From: Arsenicicoccus cauae
Lineage (GTDB): Bacteria; Actinomycetota; Actinomycetes; Actinomycetales; Dermatophilaceae
Length of the DNA stretch: 64,000 nucleotides
NCBI RefSeq assembly: GCF_009707125.1
Contig: NZ_WLVL01000002.1
Location: 38,056 to 102,055, forward strand
Direction: 5' to 3'
Made by a program: the position numbers and the translations under genes. The notes under the pieces were generated by a model. The model did not search any database. It saw only the letters and a program-made list of their open reading frames with translations, and was not told the DNA's origin. This document shows positions 37,801-46,876 of the stretch, piece by piece. Each line of letters starts with the position of its first letter. Position 1 is the first letter of the stretch.

Positions 37801-38400
37801 TCAGCGACGCCGTGGGGCCTTGTCGAGGTCGATGGGGTAGGCGACGTGGTAGAAGGAGACACGCTTGGCCTCCGGGTTGCCCTGGCCCGCGGTCCGATAA
37901 GAGTCGGCCAGCTCGGAGACCCGGTCCCGTAGCTCGGCGAGCTGGGCGTCGGTGACGACGAGCATGGTGTCGTTCATCGAGGCGGCGTCCTGCCAGGAGG
38001 AGGGCCAGCGGTGACGGGCGTCCAGCCAGGCGCCGAACTTGTCGTGGAAGTGCTGCAGCCAGTCCCGCTCCAGCCAGCCGAGGGCCGTGTCGGCGTCCTC
38101 GTCGTCGTGGAACTCGCTGGGGCTGAACTGGGTGAGGTCGGCGGACGCGGCCCACAGCCGTCGCCGGCCCTGACGGTCACCCACCTCCACCACCAGCCCG
38201 ACCTCCGCGAGCTTGCGCAGGTGGTATGACGTCGCGCCGCTGTTGGTGCCCATCACCTTCGCGAGCGCGGTTGCGGTGGAAGGCCCCTCGCGTCGCAGTG
38301 CCCTCACGAGGCGGGATCGCAGGGGGTGCGCGAGGACCTTGACGGCGGTGGCGGTGAGCCGCACCGATGACAGCGGGGGAGGGGGCGGGGGGATCGTCAT
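37801..38400 (-). CDS. Winged helix-turn-helix (ArsR-like) transcriptional regulator
   Basis: A protein of 199 residues. An ArsR/HTH_20-type winged helix spans about residues 12-90 (AHPLRSRLVRALRREG, GATSYHLRKLAEVGLV). A C-terminal region of unknown role is rich in Asp, Trp and His. I chose ATG 38400 because TATTGT lies 6 nt ahead of it on the coding strand (leaderless). The effector is unknown. It is followed on the same strand by the MFS gene and carries a repeated TTTGCACA array in its promoter, suggesting autoregulation. Confidence 0.75.
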   Translation of the reverse strand: MTIPPPPPPLSSVRLTATAVKVLAHPLRSRLVRALRREGPSTATALAKVMGTNSGATSYHLRKLAEVGLVVEVGDRQGRRRLWAASADLTQFSPSEFHDDEDADTALGWLERDWLQHFHDKFGAWLDARHRWPSSWQDAASMNDTMLVVTDAQLAELRDRVSELADSYRTAGQGNPEAKRVSFYHVAYPIDLDKAPRRR

Positions 38401-38401
38401 A

Positions 38402-38453
38402 CGTGCACAATAGCTTTGCACAGGACGTTTGCACACTTGTTTTGCAAAATGCG
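38402..38453 (-). promoter_or_regulatory. 13-bp repeat operator array over the regulator promoter
   Basis: Read on the + strand, TTTGCACA occurs at 38415 and 38428, TTTGCAAA at 38441 and CGTGCACA at 38402, each exactly 13 bp from the next. They cover the -10 (TATTGT, 38412-38407 on the minus strand), the spacer and the -35 region of the winged-helix gene. The last copy lies in a perfect TTTTGCAAAA palindrome. Confidence 0.55.
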
Positions 38454-38508
38454 TCGGGAGACCCATTGCCGCAGGTCAGAGGCCGTACGGCGGTGCTCCA
38501 CCCGCCGT

Positions 38509-38537
38509 TTGGGGTGGCGCGGCTCGGCCGGTAGACT
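38509..38537 (+). promoter_or_regulatory. Promoter of rplM-rpsI
   Basis: TTGGGG (38509-38514), a 17-bp spacer and TAGACT (38532-38537) lie about 105 nt before rplM. The spacing and the -10 are good for a housekeeping sigma factor. Confidence 0.6.
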
Positions 38538-38649
38538 TGAGGACTGTTGTGCCGTGTGCCCTCCGCGGGCGTGCCACCCCAGCGCAGGTCGCCGGGAGCT
38601 CACGGCATACCGCCGATACACACTCATCCGAACGTAAGGCAGAACCACC

Positions 38650-39093
38650 GTGCGTACGTACACCCCGAAGCCGGGCGAGGTCACTCGCACCTGGCACGTG
38701 ATCGACGCGACCGACGTCGTGCTCGGCCGTCTGGCCGTCCAGGCCGCCACCCTCCTGCGTGGCAAGCACAAGGCGACCTTCGCCCCCCACGTGGACATGG
38801 GCGACTTCGTCATCATCATCAACGCCGAGAAGGTCGCCCTCACCGGTGCCAAGCTCGAGAAGAAGATGGCCTACCGGCACTCCGGCTACCCGGGTGGCCT
38901 CAAGAGCCAGAGCTACGCCGAGCTGCTCGACAAGGACCCGACCCGGGCCGTCGAGAAGGCCATCCGCGGCATGCTGCCGAAGAACTCGCTGGCCCGCCAG
39001 CAGCTGACCAAGCTCAAGGTCTACACCGGCGACAAGCACCCGCACCAGGCCCAGCAGCCTGTCCCCTTCGAGATCACCCAGGTCGCGCAGTAA
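38650..39093 (+). CDS. rplM: 50S ribosomal protein L13
   Basis: A protein of 147 residues and an early 50S assembly protein. It has the [19 protein letters not shown] start and the RHSGYPGG and AIRGMLPKN segments. The start is GTG 38650 giving [11 protein letters not shown]. It is cotranscribed with rpsI, 43 bp downstream. Confidence 0.97.
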   Translation: MRTYTPKPGEVTRTWHVIDATDVVLGRLAVQAATLLRGKHKATFAPHVDMGDFVIIINAEKVALTGAKLEKKMAYRHSGYPGGLKSQSYAELLDKDPTRAVEKAIRGMLPKNSLARQQLTKLKVYTGDKHPHQAQQPVPFEITQVAQ

Positions 39094-39136
39094 TCCGCCG
39101 CCGCGCGACGCTGCCGTAGACATTTAAGGAAACAAC

Positions 39137-39640
39137 GTGGCTGACACCAGCATCGACGTCGAGAACGTCCTCGACACCGACGAGCCCGAGCTCACCGAGT
39201 ACACCAGCGAGTCCTCGGCCCCGGTCGAGCCCTCCCGCAAGCCCTCCGCCTCCGCCCCCGGCGCGGCCACCGGTCGCCGCAAGCAGGCCATCGCCCGCGT
39301 GCGCATCGTCCCCGGCACCGGCGAGTGGAAGATCAACGGTCGCGGCCTGGAGGAGTACTTCCCCAACAAGGTCCACCAGCAGATCGTCAACGAGCCCCTC
39401 AAGGTGCTCGAGCTCGACGGCGCCTACGACGTGCTCGTCCGCGTCCACGGCGGTGGCCCCTCCGGCCAGGCCGGCGCCGTCCGCCTGGGCGTGGCCCGCT
39501 CGCTCAACGGTGTGGACGAGGAGCTGAACCGTCCGACCCTCAAGAAGGCCGGGTTCCTCACCCGCGACGCCCGCGTCCCCGAGCGCAAGAAGGCCGGTCT
39601 CAAGAAGGCCCGCAAGGCCCCGCAGTACTCCAAGCGCTGA
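39137..39640 (+). CDS. rpsI: 30S ribosomal protein S9
   Basis: A protein of 167 residues whose C-terminal tail ([11 protein letters not shown]) reaches the P-site tRNA. The core starts at [17 protein letters not shown]. The first 45 residues are an acidic, Ser/Pro/Glu-rich extension typical of actinobacteria. The start is GTG 39137, preceded by TAAGGAAAC. Confidence 0.97.
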   Translation: MADTSIDVENVLDTDEPELTEYTSESSAPVEPSRKPSASAPGAATGRRKQAIARVRIVPGTGEWKINGRGLEEYFPNKVHQQIVNEPLKVLELDGAYDVLVRVHGGGPSGQAGAVRLGVARSLNGVDEELNRPTLKKAGFLTRDARVPERKKAGLKKARKAPQYSKR

Positions 39641-39677
39641 TCTGACTCCGCGCCGACGCGCGGGTCCTCGCGCCACC

Positions 39678-39711
39678 GACGGCGGTCGTCCCTCACGGGG
39701 CGGCCGCCGTC
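39678..39711 (+). terminator. Terminator-like hairpin after rpsI
   Basis: GACGGCGG and CCGCCGTC (39678-39685, 39704-39711) pair around an 18-nt loop containing further complementary CCC/GGG, 38 bases after rpsI. It separates rplM-rpsI from glmM. Confidence 0.6.
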
Positions 39712-39826
39712 CGGCGTCACGGACCGGCGCCGACCTCCTCGACGCCCGCCGTAGTACGGTCGAGAGCAGACCACGCTCAGCTGACCCGGGCTCGCCGCCG
39801 CGCGGCCCGACGACGAAAGGCCTCCT

Positions 39827-41185
39827 GTGGCTCGACTCTTCGGCACGGACGGCGTCCGCGGCCTCGCCAACCGGGACATCACCGCGGACCTCGCCCTGCA
39901 CCTGTCGGTGGCGGCCGCGCGGACGCTCGGCGACAAGGGGGCCTTCGGTGGCCAGCGGTCCGTGGCGGTCGTGGGCCGTGACCCCCGCGCCTCGGGCGAG
40001 TTCCTGGGCGCGGCCGTCTGCGCGGGTCTCGCGTCGGCGGGCGTCGACGTCCTCGACGCCGGGGTGCTGCCCACCCCGGCCATCGCGTACCTCACGGCCC
40101 GGATGAACGCCTCCATCGGCGCCGTGCTCTCCGCCTCGCACAACGCGATGCCCGACAACGGGATCAAGTTCCTCGCCAAGGGCGGGCACAAGCTGTCCGA
40201 CGCCCAGGAGGACGAGATCCTCGAGCGCCTGGACGCCGAGCAGCAGGCGTCGAGCGACCGCCCGACCGGCGCGGCGGTGGGGCGCATCCGTCCCTTCCCG
40301 CAGGGCGCCGACTTCTACATGGAGCACCTGCTCGACGCCGTGCCGACCCGCCTCGACGGGCTGCACCTGGTCGTCGACGCGGCCCACGGAGCAGCGAGCC
40401 AGGTCGGTCCCGAGGTGTTCGAGCGGGCGGGTGCCACGGTCGACGTCATCGGGGCGTCCCCCGACGGCCTCAACATCAACGACGGCTACGGCTCCACCCA
40501 CCTCGATCGCCTGTCGGAGGCGGTCGTCGCCCGCGGCGCCGACCTCGGTGTCGCCTGGGACGGCGACGCGGACCGGTGCCTGGCGGTCGACGCGCAGGGC
40601 ACGGTCGTCGACGGGGACCAGATCATGTCGATCCTTGCCCTGGCCCTCAAGGAGCAGGGACGCCTCGCCGAGGACACCCTCGTGGTGACGGTCATGAGCA
40701 ACCTGGGGCTGCTGCAGGCGATGGAGCGCCAGGGCGTCACCATCCGCCAGACCGGGGTGGGCGACCGCTACGTCCTCGAGGACATGCGCGCCAACGGGCT
40801 GTCGCTCGGTGGCGAGCAGTCGGGCCACGTCATCATGCTCGACCACGGCACCACCGGTGACGGTGTGCTGACCGCGCTGATGCTGGCCGCTCGCGTCGTG
40901 GAGTCCGGGCGCTCCCTCGCCGAGCTGGCCTCGGTCATGACGCGTCTCCCGCAGACCCTCGTCAACGTCAAGGGCGTCGACAAGGACGCCGTGGACCGCA
41001 ACGACGCCGTCAAGATCGCCGTCGCCGAGGTCGAGAACGAGCTCCAGGGCTCGGGACGGGTGCTGCTCCGCAAGTCGGGCACGGAGCCGCTGGTGCGCGT
41101 GATGGTCGAGGCGCAGACCGAGGAGGACGCGCGGCGGGCCGCCGAGCGTCTCGCCCAGGTCGTCAAGGACAACCTGTCGATCTGA
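39827..41185 (+). CDS. glmM: Phosphoglucosamine mutase
   Basis: Converts glucosamine-6-P to glucosamine-1-P on the way to UDP-GlcNAc and peptidoglycan; 452 residues. The phosphorylated serine is Ser104 in SASHN, and the metal loop DGDADR holds Asp245, 247 and 249. The C-terminal phosphate-binding [12 protein letters not shown] is present. GTG 39827 follows GAAAGG. The gene usually follows rplM-rpsI in actinobacteria, as here. Confidence 0.96.
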   Translation: MARLFGTDGVRGLANRDITADLALHLSVAAARTLGDKGAFGGQRSVAVVGRDPRASGEFLGAAVCAGLASAGVDVLDAGVLPTPAIAYLTARMNASIGAVLSASHNAMPDNGIKFLAKGGHKLSDAQEDEILERLDAEQQASSDRPTGAAVGRIRPFPQGADFYMEHLLDAVPTRLDGLHLVVDAAHGAASQVGPEVFERAGATVDVIGASPDGLNINDGYGSTHLDRLSEAVVARGADLGVAWDGDADRCLAVDAQGTVVDGDQIMSILALALKEQGRLAEDTLVVTVMSNLGLLQAMERQGVTIRQTGVGDRYVLEDMRANGLSLGGEQSGHVIMLDHGTTGDGVLTALMLAARVVESGRSLAELASVMTRLPQTLVNVKGVDKDAVDRNDAVKIAVAEVENELQGSGRVLLRKSGTEPLVRVMVEAQTEEDARRAAERLAQVVKDNLSI

Positions 41186-41223
41186 CGCCCGGCCCCGGGT
41201 GATCGGGTCAGGGCAACGCCAGG

Positions 41224-41697
41224 TCAGAGGAAGGGCGGGACCTCGCCGCGGGACTCCGCAAAGATCAGCAGGGTACGCGTGCTGGTGACACCAGGGATGA
41301 TCTGGATGCGGTCGAAGACCACCGCCCGCAGCGCCGCGTTGTCCTGCGCCCGCACGAGCACGATCACGTCGTACTCCGCCGCGACCAGCGCCACGTGCTC
41401 GACGTACGGCACCTGGACCAGGGCGTCCCGGACCTCGCGCCAGGAGTTCTGCTCGACCGACACCAGCACGTAGGCCGACGTGCCCAGCCCGGCCGCCTCA
41501 GGGTTGACGCGCACCGTGAAGCCGTCCACCACGCCCTGCGCGACCAGGCGGTCCAGCCGGGCGTAGGCGGTGGCCCGCGACACGTGCAGCCGCTCGGCGA
41601 TGGTGCGCAGCGACTGCCGCCCGTCGGCGACCAGCGCGCCGAGCAGCGAGCGGTCCACCTCGTCGAGAGGGGCGCCGGGGCGCGCGTGGTCAGACAC
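41224..41697 (-). CDS. Lrp/AsnC family transcriptional regulator (BkdR-like)
   Basis: A protein of 157 residues with an N-terminal helix-turn-helix (VDRSLLGALVADGRQSLRTI then LHVSRATAYARLDRL) and a C-terminal RAM effector-binding domain (about residues 70-145). GTG 41697 is preceded by GGAGG. It is divergent from the E1a-E1b-E2 operon, the arrangement known for the amino-acid-responsive bkdR in streptomycetes, so it probably controls that operon in response to branched-chain amino acids. Confidence 0.85.
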   Translation of the reverse strand: MSDHARPGAPLDEVDRSLLGALVADGRQSLRTIAERLHVSRATAYARLDRLVAQGVVDGFTVRVNPEAAGLGTSAYVLVSVEQNSWREVRDALVQVPYVEHVALVAAEYDVIVLVRAQDNAALRAVVFDRIQIIPGVTSTRTLLIFAESRGEVPPFL

Positions 41698-41818
41698 CTG
41701 GCCTCCGTCCTCGCTCTGCGAGAGCCGATCGTCCGGTTCTCCGCCGCCTCATTGAACCATCGCCTGGCCGGGGCGCACCATGGCGTCACCCCGCTTCACG
41801 ACATACCGGAGGCTGTCG

Positions 41819-43012
41819 ATGACGACACCCGACCACGTCGCCGGCCGCGCAGCCGCACAGGCCGTCGACCACCCCGACCACCCGCACCGGCACGAGCCCT
41901 TCCAGGCCGGGCTGATCCCCGCGCCGGAGCCGGTGCGCTTCCTGGACGAGGCGGGCAACCGGGTGCAGCCGGTGACCGACGACTACGTCGAGCCGGAGCC
42001 GGACCAGCTGGTCGAGTGCTACCGGCGGATGGTGGTGGGGCGGCGCTTCGACATCCAGGCGACCGCGCTCACCAAGCAGGGACGCCTCGCCGTCTATCCC
42101 AGCTCGCGCGGCCAGGAGGCCTGCCAGGTCGGGTCGGTCCTCGCCCTCGGCGATCAGGACTGGGTCTTCCCCACCTACCGCGACAGCGTGGCGCTGGTGA
42201 GCCGCGGGGTCGACCCGGTCGAGGTCCTCACCCTCCTGCGCGGTGACCAGCACTGCGGGTATGACGTCTCGCAGACCCGCGTCGCCGCCCAGTGCACGCC
42301 GCTGTCGACGCAGCTGCTGCACGCGGCCGGGCTGGCGCACGGCGAGCAGCGCCGGGGCCGCGACACGGTCGTCATGGCCTTCATCGGCGACGGGGCGACC
42401 AGCGAGGGGGACTTCCACGAGGGGCTGAACTTCGCCGCCGTGTTCAAGGTGCCCGCCGTCTTCGTCATCCAGAACAACGGCTGGGCGATCTCTGTGCCGC
42501 TCAGCAAGCAGACCGCCGCACCGTCCCTGGCCTACAAGGGGATCGGCTACGGCGTGGTCTGCGAGCAGGTCGACGGCAACGACGCCGTCGCCGTCCTCGC
42601 CGTCATGAACAAGGCGGTCGCCTGGGCCCGGGCGGGCAAGGGGCCGGTGCTCCTGGAGCTGCACACCACGCGTCTCGAGGCGCACACCAACGCCGACGAC
42701 CACCTGCGCTACCGCTCCAAGGAGGAGCTCGAGGCGATCGCCCACGAGGACGCCGTGGCCCGGCTCGAGAAGTACCTGCGCGCCCGCGACCTCGTCGACG
42801 ACGCGTTCGTCGAGGAGGCCAAGGCGGAGGGGGAGCGGCTGGCCGCCGACCTGCGCGAGCGCATGAACCTCGACCCCGAGGCCCATCCCGACGACTTGTT
42901 CCGACACGTCTACGCCAGCCCGACGCCGCAGCTCCGGGAGCAGCAAGGCCTGCTGCATGCGGAGCTCGAGGCAGAGACGCCGCTGGACGCCGAGGCGGAG
43001 GGCGCCCGGTGA
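41819..43012 (+). CDS. bkdA: 2-oxo acid dehydrogenase E1 alpha subunit
   Basis: A thiamine pyrophosphate-dependent decarboxylase subunit of 397 residues. The TPP motif runs from GDGATSEGDFHEGLNF to NNGWAIS, and the phosphorylation-loop-like TTRLEAHTNADDH region follows. I chose ATG 41819 because CGGAGG lies 6 nt upstream; ATG 41780 has no site. Family membership fits both pyruvate and branched-chain dehydrogenases. The adjacent Lrp regulator and the E2 type favour branched-chain 2-oxo acids. It overlaps E1 beta by 4 nt. Confidence 0.85.
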   Translation: MTTPDHVAGRAAAQAVDHPDHPHRHEPFQAGLIPAPEPVRFLDEAGNRVQPVTDDYVEPEPDQLVECYRRMVVGRRFDIQATALTKQGRLAVYPSSRGQEACQVGSVLALGDQDWVFPTYRDSVALVSRGVDPVEVLTLLRGDQHCGYDVSQTRVAAQCTPLSTQLLHAAGLAHGEQRRGRDTVVMAFIGDGATSEGDFHEGLNFAAVFKVPAVFVIQNNGWAISVPLSKQTAAPSLAYKGIGYGVVCEQVDGNDAVAVLAVMNKAVAWARAGKGPVLLELHTTRLEAHTNADDHLRYRSKEELEAIAHEDAVARLEKYLRARDLVDDAFVEEAKAEGERLAADLRERMNLDPEAHPDDLFRHVYASPTPQLREQQGLLHAELEAETPLDAEAEGAR

Positions 43013-44085
43013 GCACCACGACCTTTGCCACGGCCCTCAACCGTGCCCTGGCCGACGCCATCGCGTCCGACCCGGACGTGCTCGTCTTCGGCGAGGACGT
43101 GGGGGTGGCGGGGGGCGTCTTCCGGATCACCGACGGCCTCGCCTCGACGTATGGCGACGACCGCTGCTTCGACACCCCCCTCGCGGAGTCGGGGATCATC
43201 GGCTTCGGCGTGGGGCTGTGCATGGCGGGCTTCCGGCCCGTCGCGGAGATGCAGTTCGACGCGTTCGCCTACCCCGCGTTCGAGCAGATCACCTCGCACG
43301 TCGCCAAGATGCGCAACCGCACGCGCGGGTCCGTGACGGTCCCGATGACGATCCGCATCCCCTTCGCCGGGGGCATCGGCGGGGTCGAGCACCACTGCGA
43401 CTCCTCCGAGGCCTACTACGCCGCGACGCCGGGGCTCAAGGTCGTGACGCCGGCGACGGTCGAGGACGCCTACCTGCTGCTGCGCGCGGCCATCGACGAC
43501 CCCGACCCGGTGGTCTTCATGGAGCCCAAGCGCCTCTACTGGTCCAAGGCCGACGCCGACCTGGACGACCTGTCGGCGCGCTGGGGGAGCGGGTCGCTGA
43601 CCCACGACCAGGTGCTCGGCCGGGCCGCGGTACGTCGCCCGGCCTCCGACCTCGGGCGCGCCGCCACCGTCGTGGCCTATGGCCCCACCCTGTCCGTCGC
43701 GATGGAGTCGGCCGAGGCCGCGCGCGAGGAGGGCTGGGACGTCGAGGTGGTGGACGTGCGCTCCCTCGTGCCGTTCGACGACGAGACGGTCGTGGCGTCG
43801 GTCCGCCGCACGGGCCGGTGCCTGGTGCTGCAGGAGGCGCAGGGCTTCGCGGGGGTCGGGGCCGAGATCGCGGCCCGCGTCCAGGAGCGGGCCTTCCACT
43901 CTCTCGCGGCGCCCGTGCTGCGCGTGACGGGCTTCGACATCCCTTATCCCGCACCGAAGCTCGAGCACCTGCACCTCCCCTCGGTGGACCGGGTCCTCGA
44001 CGCGCTGGCGCGGTTGCAGTGGGACGACGAGCCCGACCCGCGCCACCTGGCCGCGGCACCCTCGACGAAGGCTGGTGCGCGATGA
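43009..44085 (+). CDS. bkdB: 2-oxo acid dehydrogenase E1 beta subunit
   Basis: A protein of 358 residues that completes the E1 active site. It has FGEDVGVAGGVFRITDGL, the transketolase-like pyrimidine domain (PLAESGIIGFGVGLCMAGFR) and the C-terminal transketolase domain (LQEAQGFAGVGAEIAARVQE). GTG 43009 overlaps the E1 alpha stop (GTGA), so the subunits are probably made in equal amounts. Confidence 0.88.
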   Translation: MSTTTFATALNRALADAIASDPDVLVFGEDVGVAGGVFRITDGLASTYGDDRCFDTPLAESGIIGFGVGLCMAGFRPVAEMQFDAFAYPAFEQITSHVAKMRNRTRGSVTVPMTIRIPFAGGIGGVEHHCDSSEAYYAATPGLKVVTPATVEDAYLLLRAAIDDPDPVVFMEPKRLYWSKADADLDDLSARWGSGSLTHDQVLGRAAVRRPASDLGRAATVVAYGPTLSVAMESAEAAREEGWDVEVVDVRSLVPFDDETVVASVRRTGRCLVLQEAQGFAGVGAEIAARVQERAFHSLAAPVLRVTGFDIPYPAPKLEHLHLPSVDRVLDALARLQWDDEPDPRHLAAAPSTKAGAR

Positions 44086-45557
44086 GCCACAAGGTCTTTC
44101 ACCTGCCCGACCTCGGGGAGGGCCTGACCGAGGCCGAGGTGGTCAGCTGGCTCGTCGGGCCCGGCGACGTCGTCGTCGTGGACCAGCCGATCGCGGTCGT
44201 CGAGACGGCCAAGGCCCAGGTCGAGCTGCCCTGCCCGTATGCCGGCAGCGTGGTCACCCTCCACGGCGGGGCCGGGCACGTGGTCGACGTGGGTGCGCCG
44301 TTCATCACGGTGGACGTCGACGTGCCCGCCGACGGGATGCCGAACGGCGGCCCGGCTGCGGCCGCCGGAGCCGGCGGGGAGGGCGAGGTCTCCGAGGTCG
44401 TCGTGGAGACCTACCGCGAGGAGGAGCGGGCCGGGTCCGGTGCCGTCCTCATCGGCTACGGCACGAGCGAGGGCTCGCGTCGGCGGCGTCGCCGGGTGGG
44501 GACGGGCGGACCGACTGCCCCGGCCGCGGGGTCGTCGCTGCCGTCGGCCGGGCCCGTGATGGGCGACACGGCCGCACCCGTGGTCGACGAGCGCGTGCCG
44601 GCGGACATCGCCGGCGCACCTGCGGCGGGCGACGAGGTGTCCAGCAAGCCGGGCGCCGCCGTCCGCGTGATCTCGCCGTTGGTGCGTCAGCTGGCCGCCG
44701 AGCACGGTATCGACCTGCGGACCGTGACCCCGACCGCACCGGGCGGGATCATCCGGCGGTGCGACGTGATGGCTGCGGTGGCCTCTCGGGGTGACGGCGA
44801 GGCGGCGGGACCCGTGGCGGCGCAGCCGGTCTCTGCTCCTGGCCCCACCCCGCGGTCCCCCGCCCCGGATCGCCGGATCCCGCTGACCGGCATACGAGGC
44901 ACGATCGCGAGCAGGCTCGCCACCTCGCGCCGCGAGATCCCCGACGCGACGACGTGGGTCGACGTGGACGCGACGGACTTCCTCGCCGCCCGCAGGCGGC
45001 TCGCCGGGGCGCGCCCCGACGCGCGCATCGGGGTGCTCGCGCTGCTGGGGCGCGTCGTGGTCGCCGGGCTGAGGCGCTATCCCGAGCTCAACGCGACCGT
45101 GGACACGGCCGCCAACGAGGTCGTGGTGCGCGGGGCTATCAACCTGGGCTTCGCGGCGCAGTCACCGCGCGGGCTCGTCGTGCCGGTCGTCCACGGCGCC
45201 GGCGAGATGAGCCTCGCCGAGCTGTCGACGGCTCTGCGCGAGCTCACGGCCAAGGCCATGGACGGCACCCTGACCCCGGCCGAGATGACCGGCGGGACGT
45301 TCACGCTCAACAACTACGGCGGGTATGGCGTCGACGGCTCCACCCCGATCATCAACCACCCCGAGGCGGCCATGGTCGGCGTGGGGCGACTGGTCGACAA
45401 GCCGTGGGTCGTGGACGGGGCGCTCGCGGTGCGCACGGTCGGGACGATCGGGCTGACCTTCGACCACCGGGTGTGCGACGGCGGGACGGCGGGGGGCTTC
45501 GTCCGCTACGTGGCCGACTGCATCGAGCGGCCGGTCACGCTGCTCCTCGACCTCTGA
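44082..45557 (+). CDS. bkdC: Dihydrolipoamide acyltransferase E2 (branched-chain type)
   Basis: A protein of 491 residues. A single N-terminal lipoyl domain has the acceptor Lys44 in VETAKAQVEL. It is followed by a long Ala/Gly/Pro linker with an RRRRRR patch, the peripheral subunit-binding domain (about 205-240, SPLVRQLAAEHGIDLRTV) and the catalytic domain ending in DHRVCDGG with the active-site His and Asp. ETAKA and one lipoyl domain are usual for branched-chain E2. No E3 gene is nearby, so a shared lipoamide dehydrogenase is expected. ATG 44082 overlaps E1 beta by 4 nt. Confidence 0.88.
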   Translation: MSHKVFHLPDLGEGLTEAEVVSWLVGPGDVVVVDQPIAVVETAKAQVELPCPYAGSVVTLHGGAGHVVDVGAPFITVDVDVPADGMPNGGPAAAAGAGGEGEVSEVVVETYREEERAGSGAVLIGYGTSEGSRRRRRRVGTGGPTAPAAGSSLPSAGPVMGDTAAPVVDERVPADIAGAPAAGDEVSSKPGAAVRVISPLVRQLAAEHGIDLRTVTPTAPGGIIRRCDVMAAVASRGDGEAAGPVAAQPVSAPGPTPRSPAPDRRIPLTGIRGTIASRLATSRREIPDATTWVDVDATDFLAARRRLAGARPDARIGVLALLGRVVVAGLRRYPELNATVDTAANEVVVRGAINLGFAAQSPRGLVVPVVHGAGEMSLAELSTALRELTAKAMDGTLTPAEMTGGTFTLNNYGGYGVDGSTPIINHPEAAMVGVGRLVDKPWVVDGALAVRTVGTIGLTFDHRVCDGGTAGGFVRYVADCIERPVTLLLDL

Positions 45558-45597
45558 CGGCCGGCTGGTGCTGGCGCCGGGTCTGCCCTGCCCCCGG

Positions 45598-45647
45598 GAT
45601 CGTGAGGGTCTGGTCCAGGGGAGCTGGACCAGCCCCTCACGATCCCC
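45598..45647. terminator. Bidirectional terminator after the bkd operon
   Basis: Arms of about 21 nt (starting GATCGTGAGGG and ending CCCTCACGATC) pair with one G-U around AGGGGAGCT. It lies between two convergent operons. The left 20 nt (45598-45617) also occur, 18 of 20 identical and inverted, at 57621-57640. Confidence 0.75.
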
Positions 45648-45653
45648 GGGGGG

Positions 45654-46043
45654 TCAGCGGATCCAGGAGCCGTCAGGCGCGCGATGCCAGCCACCCGTGC
45701 TGGGTGTCTGAGCGCCCTGGGGCGTCGTCGTCGCGGCCGGGGCTGACGGGGTCGCCTCTGCTGCACCGGCTCCTGCTGCACCGGCTCCCGCCGCGCCCGT
45801 GCCGACCGCGGTCGAGCCCGGCGCCGGTGCGACGGGCTGGCCCGCGAGCCGCGCCGAGCGCAGCCGCGCGAAGTACTCCGCCCACTGCGCGCAGGACGGG
45901 CGGTGCCCGGGCGTCTCGGACAGGGACGCGGCGAGCAGGTGCTGTCCCTCGGGGTCCAGGATGTCGGTGACCCGGCGGGTGTCGCGGGCCGTCGAGGCGT
46001 TGGTGCCGGGCGAGAGGCAGCGCAGGACGAACAGAGGGGTCAG
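45654..46043 (-). CDS. Possible small protein after the MOSC gene (CTG start?)
   Basis: An open frame with strong GC-biased codon use encodes about 129 residues: a globular-looking part (DILDPEGQHLLAASL, CAQWAEYFARLRSARLAG), an Ala/Gly/Thr-rich stretch and the ending GWHRAPDGSWIR. It contains no ATG, GTG or TTG start after the MOSC stop. CTG 46043-46041 overlaps that stop as CTGA, the same 4-nt geometry as the ATGA joints upstream in this operon. Alternatively it is the remains of a longer gene or is reached by a frameshift. No family is recognised. Confidence 0.4.
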   Translation of the reverse strand: MTPLFVLRCLSPGTNASTARDTRRVTDILDPEGQHLLAASLSETPGHRPSCAQWAEYFARLRSARLAGQPVAPAPGSTAVGTGAAGAGAAGAGAAEATPSAPAATTTPQGAQTPSTGGWHRAPDGSWIR

Positions 46044-46876
46044 GGGATCGGGGTGACCTCGTCGCCGACGCGGAGGGTGCCGGTGCCCTCGGGGACCAGG
46101 TTGACGCCGAAGACCAGCCGCCCGTCGATCGCGTTGCGCTCGGCCAGGGTCTGCAGCGGCTCCTTGGTGCGGCCCAGCGACGTCGTGTCGTAGGTCGTCA
46201 TCACGCAGCGCCCGCAGTGCTTGGACATGCGGAAGGTCATCTCGCCGATCCGCACCCGCTCCCAGCCCTGCTCGGCCAGCGGTTCGCCGCCGTCGACGAC
46301 CACGCTGGGGCGGAACCGGTCCATGGTCAGCTGCACACGTGCCTCGCCGCGGCGGTCGGTGCTCTCGTCCACCCACTCCTGCAGGCGGCGCAGCGACGGG
46401 GTGCTGGTCAGCAGCAGCGGGAAGCCGTCGGAGAAGGTGACGGTGTCGCCGGGCTCGGCATACTGCTGGTCGACCAGCCGGTAGGTCGGGTCGTCGCACC
46501 ACACGAGGTGCAGGCCCGTGCGGCCGAGGTAGTCCTCGAACCATGCGCTGGCCTCGCGCGCCGCCTCGCGACCGCGGACGGCCGCGCCCCAGACGACGCC
46601 GTCGCGGTGCTCGCCCTGGTCGGGGACGGGCACCGCGAGCGGGGGGACCGCCCCGGCCGTATGCCGAACCAGCAGCGCCCCGTCGTGGGCGCGATGCTCG
46701 GCGCGGAGCAGGAGCAAGGTGGGGGCCTCGCGAGCGCTGACCATCCGGCCGTCGTCCTCGAGCAGCATCCAGCGGCGGTCGTGGCGGATGCTCCAGTGCT
46801 CGACAACGGCCTCGCGCACCGGCACGCCGCCGGCGGACTTGAGGGGGTAGTACGCGAGGTCGGTGACGTGGGTCAT
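46040..46876 (-). CDS. MOSC domain-containing protein
   Basis: A protein of 278 residues with an N-terminal MOSC beta-barrel domain (YYPLKSAGGVPVREAVVEHW, RRWMLLEDDGRMVSAREAP) and a C-terminal MOSC domain. That domain contains the conserved cysteine region KHCGRCVMTTYDTTSLG, where molybdenum cofactor sulfur is bound in this family. It may transfer sulfur to, or reduce substrates with, Moco, like mARC/YcbX. ATG 46876 overlaps the carbonic anhydrase stop by 4 nt. Confidence 0.85.
   Translation of the reverse strand: MTHVTDLAYYPLKSAGGVPVREAVVEHWSIRHDRRWMLLEDDGRMVSAREAPTLLLLRAEHRAHDGALLVRHTAGAVPPLAVPVPDQGEHRDGVVWGAAVRGREAAREASAWFEDYLGRTGLHLVWCDDPTYRLVDQQYAEPGDTVTFSDGFPLLLTSTPSLRRLQEWVDESTDRRGEARVQLTMDRFRPSVVVDGGEPLAEQGWERVRIGEMTFRMSKHCGRCVMTTYDTTSLGRTKEPLQTLAERNAIDGRLVFGVNLVPEGTGTLRVGDEVTPIP

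Noticed and set aside
45799..46056. An 85-codon plus-strand frame opposite the C-terminal MOSC region.
   Set aside because: It lies antisense to the better supported minus-strand frame, has no ribosome binding site and random composition.
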